Assembly (NCBI GenBank): GCA_030152985.1
Contig: JASLIE010000108.1
Coordinates: 1-10,263 of the forward strand
Reading direction: 5' to 3'
DNA: 10,263 nt
From: Bacillaceae bacterium
GTDB taxonomy: Bacteria > Bacillota > Bacilli > Bacillales > Amphibacillaceae
Position 1 is the first letter of the stretch. Each line of letters starts with the position of its first letter. The notes beneath the pieces are model-generated. The model had not been told where the DNA came from. It ran no database searches and saw only the letters and a list, made by a program, of their open reading frames with translations. A program made the position numbers and the translations under genes. Below are positions 5,492-10,263 of the stretch, one piece after another.

Positions 5492-6943
5492 ATGATGCAG
5501 ATGAATTTAAAGAAACATTTATCAATAATGACATTACTATTGATCTTATTAAGCTTTTATTTGATGACTTCAAATAATGTAAGCGCTCATAAAGAAAAGC
5601 TTGTTGTCGGAACGGATACAAATTATGTTCCTTTTGAGTTTTTAGATGCTGAGTCAGGTGAATATATCGGTTTTGATATGGATTTACTTGCAGCAATTGC
5701 TGAGGAAGTTGGCTTTGAATATGAACTGAAGCCAATGGACTTTGCTGGAATTATTCCCGCACTTCAGACAGAAAATTTAGACTTAGCTATCGCGGGAATT
5801 TCGATGAATCCGGTAAGAGAAGAAACAATCGATTTTAGTACACCTTACTATGACGCAGGAACAGCTATCTTAGTCAGGCAGGATGAAGAAGCAATTAAAA
5901 CAGCAGATGATCTAAAAGGAAAGGTAGTAGCGACGAAACAAGGGACTTCAAGTTACGAATATGTCACTGAAATTGAGGGGATTAAAGAAATTGTTCCCTT
6001 CCCTAATATTGACCAAGCCTATATGGAACTTGAAAAAGGAGCGGCAGATGCAGTTGTTTTTGATTTGCCAAGTTTACTTTATTATATTAATACAGAGGCT
6101 GAAGGTCGTGTGAAAGTATTAGATGATTTACTCGAGGGACAAACCTTTGGGATTGCCTTTCCAAAAGGAAGTCCACTTAAAGCGGAAGTTGATCTTGCCT
6201 TATCTAAATTAAAAGAAGATGGAAGCTATGATGAACTTCATGAAAAGTGGTTCGGTGAGACCCCTGTAAAAATTGAAGAAAAAGAATTTAAACTTGATTT
6301 TACTTATGCAATCGAGGCATTACCAACACTCATGCAAGGTGTGAAGTACACAGTTCTAATTTCTGTCCTGGGCCTGATTATTGGACTCGTGATTGGAATT
6401 ATTGTTGGATTTGGTCGGATTTCTACAAGTAAGATTATTTACGGACTTGCGACCGTCTATGTTGAAGTTTTAAGAGGTACACCGATTATGATTCAAGCGC
6501 TATATATATATTTTGCCATTCCAATGATGTTAGAAACACAAATTAATCCGATTCTTGCTGGTGTAATTGCCATCTCAATGAATGCAGGGGCCTATATTGC
6601 TGAAATTGTTCGTGGGTCAGTGAATTCAATTGATCAAGGACAGAGTGAGGCGGGACGTTCACTTGGTTTAACGCGTTTTCAAACCATGTACCATATTGTG
6701 TGGCCTCAAGCCTTTAAGCGGATGATACCTCCTTTAGGCAATCAGTTTATCATCAGTTTGAAAGATACTTCATTATTAACAGTGATTGGTGTAGGTGAGC
6801 TAACGCGTCAAGGGACCATTGTGGTCTCAACGAACTTTAGAGCAGTTGAGATTTATACGATGGTTGCTCTTTTATATTTAGTGATGACACTTTCAATTTC
6901 AATGGTACTTAAGTTAATTGAGAGGAGGATGGACATTAAATGA
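5492..6943 (+). CDS. Amino-acid ABC transporter, fused substrate-binding protein and permease
   Basis: A 483-residue fusion importer. A signal-like hydrophobic segment (about 9-32, ending VSA) precedes a family-3 solute-binding domain (about 36-258). Arg109 in [16 protein letters not shown] and Asp191 in DAVVFD match the residues that hold the alpha-carboxyl and alpha-amino groups of amino acids in this family. A HisM/GlnP-type permease domain follows (about 275-480) with [12 protein letters not shown] and the EAA loop [19 protein letters not shown] (388-406), which docks the ATPase. There is no lipobox cysteine: the binding domain is tethered by fusion to the permease. Starts at 5492 and 5495 are both possible; the latter has better spacing from AAGGGGG. 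The gene overlaps the ATPase gene by four bases. The polar amino-acid class is clear, the substrate is not; a cyclase-family hydrolase in the operon hints at a less usual ligand. Confidence 0.93.
   Translation: MMQMNLKKHLSIMTLLLILLSFYLMTSNNVSAHKEKLVVGTDTNYVPFEFLDAESGEYIGFDMDLLAAIAEEVGFEYELKPMDFAGIIPALQTENLDLAIAGISMNPVREETIDFSTPYYDAGTAILVRQDEEAIKTADDLKGKVVATKQGTSSYEYVTEIEGIKEIVPFPNIDQAYMELEKGAADAVVFDLPSLLYYINTEAEGRVKVLDDLLEGQTFGIAFPKGSPLKAEVDLALSKLKEDGSYDELHEKWFGETPVKIEEKEFKLDFTYAIEALPTLMQGVKYTVLISVLGLIIGLVIGIIVGFGRISTSKIIYGLATVYVEVLRGTPIMIQALYIYFAIPMMLETQINPILAGVIAISMNAGAYIAEIVRGSVNSIDQGQSEAGRSLGLTRFQTMYHIVWPQAFKRMIPPLGNQFIISLKDTSLLTVIGVGELTRQGTIVVSTNFRAVEIYTMVALLYLVMTLSISMVLKLIERRMDIK
5577..5591 (+). 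promoter_or_regulatory. cre-like site (CcpA) inside the start of the ABC transporter gene
   Basis: ATGTAAGCGCTCATA differs from the catabolite-responsive element consensus WTGNAANCGNWNNCW at one defined position (T for the last C). It lies about 110 bases after the predicted transcription start, where a bound CcpA would act as a roadblock. The bases also encode the signal-peptide end (NVSAH), so chance is possible. Confidence 0.3.
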
Positions 6944-7665
6944 TTAAGGTTAAAAATTTAAAAAAGAGTTACGGAAAAAATGATGTTTTAAAAGGAATTA
7001 ATACGGAGATTAAAGATGGTGAACTTGTTTCGATTATTGGTCCATCTGGATCGGGTAAGAGTACTTTTTTAAGATGTCTTAATGCCTTAGAAGAGATAAC
7101 AGAAGGTGAAATCTTAATTGATGGCGTCTCGCTAACAGATAAAAAAACAAATATAAACGAATTGCGTGCAGAGGTCGGAATGGTCTTCCAGCAATTTAAT
7201 CTCTTTCCACATAAAACAGTTTTAGAAAATATTATTTTAGCACCGATGAAGGTTAAAAAAATAAGTCGCACAGAAGCGGAGTCGCGAGCCCGTGCCTTAT
7301 TAAAAAAAGTAGGTTTAGAAGAAAAAGCAGATGTCAGTCCTCATACTTTATCAGGAGGACAAAAGCAGCGTGTAGCGATTGCCCGTAGTTTAGCCATGCA
7401 ACCTAAAATCATCTTGTTTGATGAGCCAACATCTGCACTAGACCCAGAACTTGTAGGTGAGGTTTTAGCTGTCATGAAAGAGTTAGCAGAAGAAGGTATG
7501 ACCATGGTTGTTGTCACACATGAAATGTCCTTTGCACGGGATGTGAGTGATCGAGTCTTATTTTTTGATCAAGGAATTATTATGGAAGAGGGCGAGCCGC
7601 AAGCTATTTTTTCAAATCCCAAGCATGAACGAACAAGAAGTTTTTTAAATAAAATAATTAGCTAA
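6940..7665 (+). CDS. Amino-acid ABC transporter ATP-binding protein (GlnQ-like)
   Basis: The 241-residue cytoplasmic ATPase that powers the fused permease upstream. All motifs are intact: Walker [10 protein letters not shown] (34-42), Q-loop FQQF (83-86), signature LSGGQ (137-141), Walker B ILFDEP (158-163) with the D-loop SALD (165-168), and switch His194. Length and sequence match the GlnQ/HisP group of polar amino-acid importers ([30 protein letters not shown]). The start codon shares bases with the upstream stop (ATGA, 6940-6943), so translation is coupled; AGGAGG lies 11 bases upstream. The next gene begins eight bases after the stop. It is named by group because the substrate is unknown. 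Confidence 0.95.
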   Translation: MIKVKNLKKSYGKNDVLKGINTEIKDGELVSIIGPSGSGKSTFLRCLNALEEITEGEILIDGVSLTDKKTNINELRAEVGMVFQQFNLFPHKTVLENIILAPMKVKKISRTEAESRARALLKKVGLEEKADVSPHTLSGGQKQRVAIARSLAMQPKIILFDEPTSALDPELVGEVLAVMKELAEEGMTMVVVTHEMSFARDVSDRVLFFDQGIIMEEGEPQAIFSNPKHERTRSFLNKIIS

Positions 7666-7673
7666 AGGGGAAG

Positions 7674-8417
7674 ATGAATGTGAAAAACGATGTCATTAAA
7701 GCAATGGACTTACTAAAAGAGAAGGAATGGGTTGATTTAACCCATACATTTGGACCTAATTCACCTCATTTTGCTATGTTTCCAGATGCAGAGTTTGAGA
7801 CAATCTTTGATTTTGAGGATGGATTTTTAGCCCAGACCTTTAAAATGACTGGACAATATGGAACTCATATTGATGCGCCCATTCATTTTGTTCCAAATAC
7901 GCGCTATCTACATGAATTGGAGTTAAAAGAACTTATTTTACCACTGATTGTCATTGATAAATCAAAAGAAGCGCAAGAAAATCCAAATTATACAGTGACA
8001 GTAGACGATCTAAAAGCTTTTGAAAAAAATGTGACTTCAATTGATCCGGGAACTTTTGTAGCATTACGAACGGATTGGAGTAAACGCTGGCCCAGCCAAG
8101 AGAATATGGAAAATAAAGATGCTGATGGAAATAATCAAATTCCAGGGTGGAGCATTGAAGCTCTCACTTATCTCTTTGAAGAAAAGAAGATTAAAGCGGT
8201 AGGTCATGAAACATTTGATACGGATTCAGCTATTGAATTTAGAAAGCACGGCGCCCTTGTTGGAGAATATTACGTCTTAGATCAAGATACCTTTCAAATT
8301 GAATTAATGACTAACCTAGATAAAGTACCTACAAAAGGTGCAGTGATTGTAAATGTTGTTGCCAAACCAGAAAATGCCTCAGGCTTTCCAGTTAGGTCAT
8401 TTGCAATTTTACCATAA
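7674..8417 (+). CDS. Cyclase-family metal-dependent hydrolase (kynurenine formamidase-like)
   Basis: A 247-residue member of the cyclase/KynB superfamily, cytosolic metalloenzymes that hydrolyse amides, formamides or lactams. The metal motif is QYGTHIDAPIHF (61-72): His65, Asp67 and His71 are kept, while the first His of the KynB form is Gln61, a variant I believe occurs in a subgroup of the family. VDLTHTFGPNSPHF (20-33) and GHETFDTDSA (177-186) are further family-typical stretches. There is no signal peptide. ATG at 7674 lies only three bases after AAAGGGG; an in-frame GTG at 7680 has better spacing (nine bases) and would shorten the protein by two residues. It is the last gene of the ABC operon, eight bases after the ATPase, so it probably acts on what the transporter imports. 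Kynurenine pathway genes are not visible here, so kynurenine formamidase activity is not claimed. Confidence 0.88.
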   Translation: MNVKNDVIKAMDLLKEKEWVDLTHTFGPNSPHFAMFPDAEFETIFDFEDGFLAQTFKMTGQYGTHIDAPIHFVPNTRYLHELELKELILPLIVIDKSKEAQENPNYTVTVDDLKAFEKNVTSIDPGTFVALRTDWSKRWPSQENMENKDADGNNQIPGWSIEALTYLFEEKKIKAVGHETFDTDSAIEFRKHGALVGEYYVLDQDTFQIELMTNLDKVPTKGAVIVNVVAKPENASGFPVRSFAILP

Positions 8418-8457
8418 AAAAGCTGTTAGAATAGTCAACTATTCTAACAGCTTTTTT
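8416..8457. terminator. Bidirectional terminator between the cyclase gene and lipA
   Basis: A perfect 19-bp stem (8416-8434 with 8439-8457) with a TCAA loop has the core GCTGTTAGAATAG and its complement, A6 on the left and a T-run (8452-8458) on the right. It serves both converging units and includes bases of both stop codons (8415-8417 and 8459-8457). Confidence 0.95.
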
Positions 8458-9425
8458 TATTCATCTTTTAACATATCTAAAAGTGAAGGTGTAACTTCGA
8501 TTTTTTCTTTTTCTTCTAATCCTTTAGCGTATTTTAAGCGTCTATTTGCAGCAGATGCTGGAACTTGTTCGTCTGCATGATAGGAGGACCGAACAAGGGG
8601 ACCTGATTCACAATGTGAAAACCCTTTTTCGAGCGCAATTTTTTTAAGTTCTGCAAATTCATCAGGATGATAATATTTTTCAACATCTAAATGTTTATGT
8701 GTTGGTTGTAAATATTGACCAATTGTTAAAATATCGACTTGGTGAGCACGCAAATCATCCATTGCTTCGATAATTTCTTCTTTGGTCTCACCCAATCCGA
8801 CCATCATACTTGATTTAGTAGGTATATGTGGTGCGATTTCTTTGACGCGTTTGAGGAGCTCTAAAGAACGGTCGTACTTAGCAATGGCACGTACACGCTT
8901 AGTGAGACGACGTACAGTTTCGATATTGTGATTAAAGATATCAGGTTTAGCATCCATCAACATTTTCAAGCTTTCATAATCACCTTTCATGTCAGAAGGT
9001 AGAACTTCAATTGTTGTTCCTGGATTTTTTTTATGTATTTGTTTGACTGTTTCTGCAAAGACAGCTGCTCCACCATCTTTTAAGTCATCGCGTGCGACTG
9101 CTGTGACAACGACATGCTTAAGCCCCATAATTTTAACTGACTCAGCAACACGTACCGGCTCACCTAAGTCAAGCTCGTTCGGAAGCCCTGTTTTAACAGC
9201 ACAAAAACGACAGCCACGGGTACAGGTGTCACCTAAAATCATAAAGGTAGCTGTTTGTCTTTCACTCCAACATTCATGAAGATTGGGACATTTAGCTTCT
9301 TCACAAACAGTATTTAAGCCCTTTTCCCGCATAAGTTTTTTTAAGTCTTTATATGAATCAGACGTATTTATTTTTATTTTTAACCAATCAGGTTTTCTAA
9401 GTCGTTCTTTACTTTGTGTCATCAT
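8457..9425 (-). CDS. lipA: Lipoyl synthase, radical SAM enzyme
   Basis: LipA inserts two sulfur atoms at C6 and C8 of protein-bound octanoyl groups to make the lipoyl cofactor of 2-oxoacid dehydrogenases and the glycine cleavage system. Numbered from the ATG at 9425 (322 residues), both 4Fe-4S sites are complete: the auxiliary cluster [12 protein letters not shown] (Cys41, Cys46, Cys52) and the radical-SAM cluster CTRGCRFC (Cys68, Cys72, Cys75). The RSSYHA motif near residues 279-284 supplies the serine ligand of the auxiliary cluster. AGGAGG (9431-9436) stands five bases from ATG 9425 and eight from ATG 9422; the in-frame TTG at 9428 is too close to it. After RSSYHADEQ a charged tail of about 35 residues follows. 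The gene lies 14 bases after lipM in the same operon. Confidence 0.96.
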   Translation of the reverse strand: MMTQSKERLRKPDWLKIKINTSDSYKDLKKLMREKGLNTVCEEAKCPNLHECWSERQTATFMILGDTCTRGCRFCAVKTGLPNELDLGEPVRVAESVKIMGLKHVVVTAVARDDLKDGGAAVFAETVKQIHKKNPGTTIEVLPSDMKGDYESLKMLMDAKPDIFNHNIETVRRLTKRVRAIAKYDRSLELLKRVKEIAPHIPTKSSMMVGLGETKEEIIEAMDDLRAHQVDILTIGQYLQPTHKHLDVEKYYHPDEFAELKKIALEKGFSHCESGPLVRSSYHADEQVPASAANRRLKYAKGLEEKEKIEVTPSLLDMLKDE

Positions 9426-9439
9426 CAAAGCCTCCTAAA

Positions 9440-10261
9440 TTAATTGTTTTTAAATGTCCATGCTTGATTACGATATTTTTCATCTGCTAAAAGCTCAATC
9501 TCTTTCCATTGTGCTTGAGAAAATTTAAAGGGTTTGAATGTCACTTTAAGTTCACTTGCAAAGCCCTTTAAAAAATGATCTTCTAAATCTTTAATTGTTT
9601 TAGGTATTTGAGCAATTTGGTTGATGCTCGTTGCCTTTGTTAAGAACTCTTTTTCTTTTTTTTCTTTTATTGCTTCATTTGGAAAGTTAAATAAGTCAAA
9701 TAAATAATCGTTAAAGCTAAGGGGAATTGATCCATGCTGCAGAAGAATACCTTTTCGTCTCGTTTGAGCATTTCCGGATATTTTTAAGCCATCTACAAGG
9801 ATTTCATAGCTAGCCGGTTGTTCAAAACAAACGGCTGATCGCCTTTCTTGTCTCACTTGTTTTTCTGCAAAAGAAGCATCAATACCTAATAGATGATAGC
9901 CTTTTAAAAGACCTTGTGAAAGCCTGTAATAAGCTTCTGTAATTGAGCTTGGTATCTTTGGATCACTTTCTTTAACAACGAGGCTATAGGTGAGTTCGTC
10001 GTCATGAAGGACAGCACTACCACCGGTTAGACGCCTGACAAGAGCGATGTCTCTTTCCTTAATTGCATCTAGGTTGATTGATTTAAGCACATCTTGAAAG
10101 TGTCCAACAGAGAGGCTTGCTTGTTTCCAAGTATAAAATCTTAAGGTTGGATAAATCTTGTCTTCACTTAACCAATTGACTAAACATTCATCAATAGCCA
10201 TGTTTGTTGCAGCGTCGTAAGTTGTGTTTTGAATGAAATACCATGTTTCTTGTTTTGTCAA
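9440..10261 (-). CDS. lipM: Octanoyltransferase LipM, 5' end at the window edge
   Basis: LipM transfers octanoate from acyl carrier protein to GcvH, the first step of lipoate assembly in B. subtilis. The sequence is colinear with B. subtilis LipM and not with scavenging ligases: ETWYFIQ at the start, RRLTGGSAVLHDDELTYS (76-93), catalytic Cys145 in RSAVCFEQPASYE (141-153; Cys150 in B. subtilis), conserved Lys160 in GLKISGNAQTRRKG and the downstream LQHGSI. The window allows a TTG start at 10261, giving 273 residues, close to the B. subtilis length; an ATG or ribosome site just beyond the edge would be missed, so the N-terminus is uncertain by a few residues. lipA follows after 14 bases. With LipA next door the pair makes lipoyl groups de novo; moving them from GcvH to other enzymes would need LipL, not in the window. 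Confidence 0.9.
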   Translation of the reverse strand: MTKQETWYFIQNTTYDAATNMAIDECLVNWLSEDKIYPTLRFYTWKQASLSVGHFQDVLKSINLDAIKERDIALVRRLTGGSAVLHDDELTYSLVVKESDPKIPSSITEAYYRLSQGLLKGYHLLGIDASFAEKQVRQERRSAVCFEQPASYEILVDGLKISGNAQTRRKGILLQHGSIPLSFNDYLFDLFNFPNEAIKEKKEKEFLTKATSINQIAQIPKTIKDLEDHFLKGFASELKVTFKPFKFSQAQWKEIELLADEKYRNQAWTFKNN

Positions 10262-10263
10262 AG

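Noticed and set aside
5415..5735. Minus-strand open frame across the divergent promoter region and the start of the ABC gene
   Set aside because: It covers the extended -10 promoter and the signal-peptide codons of a well-supported gene, and its composition looks like no known protein.

Overview
The window reads as chromosomal DNA from a low-GC Gram-positive bacterium of the class Bacilli. It is AT-rich, genes are tightly packed, ribosome binding sites are strong (GGAGG or GGGGG type), and the protein families are typical of Bacilli: PlsC of the B. subtilis YhdO type, a YdbS/YdbT pair, QueT behind a preQ1-I riboswitch, and LipM/LipA. Bacillales and Lactobacillales both remain possible and I cannot name a genus. 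I see no insertion sequence, phage gene, CRISPR array, tRNA or rRNA. No gap between genes exceeds about 130 bases.

Layout. Positions 1-564 (+) hold the C-terminal part of a 14-TM-type multidrug MFS exporter, closed by a terminator. A CsoR/CstR-like operator (about 651-667) lies just before a two-gene sulfur-stress unit (+): a 76-residue glutaredoxin (689-919) and a rhodanese-persulfide dioxygenase fusion (937-2070). Next is plsC (2143-2739, +), which meets queT (2773-3258, -) at a shared bidirectional terminator. queT has its own promoter and a preQ1-I riboswitch that runs into its Shine-Dalgarno sequence. Upstream on the same minus strand is a two-gene membrane PH-domain operon (ydbT-like 3358-4809, ydbS-like 4790-5362). 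A 129-base divergent promoter region separates it from a plus-strand operon of three genes: an amino-acid ABC substrate-binding/permease fusion (5492-6943), its ATPase (6940-7665) and a cyclase-family metal hydrolase (7674-8417). That operon ends at a second bidirectional terminator facing lipA (8457-9425, -), preceded by lipM (9440 to the right edge, -).

How the genes work together. Glutaredoxin plus the rhodanese-dioxygenase forms a plausible persulfide detoxification module, probably derepressed by reactive sulfur. LipM moves octanoate from acyl carrier protein to GcvH and LipA inserts two sulfurs, which gives de novo lipoyl assembly. QueT imports queuosine precursors under preQ1 feedback. 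The ABC transporter is translationally coupled (ATPase to permease) and sits 8 bases from a hydrolase that may act on the imported compound.

Most of the window is well-understood housekeeping and accessory metabolism. The parts most worth a second look are the operator plus sulfur operon, the riboswitch with a competing hairpin, and the transporter-hydrolase operon of unknown substrate. I did not find a clearly new system.
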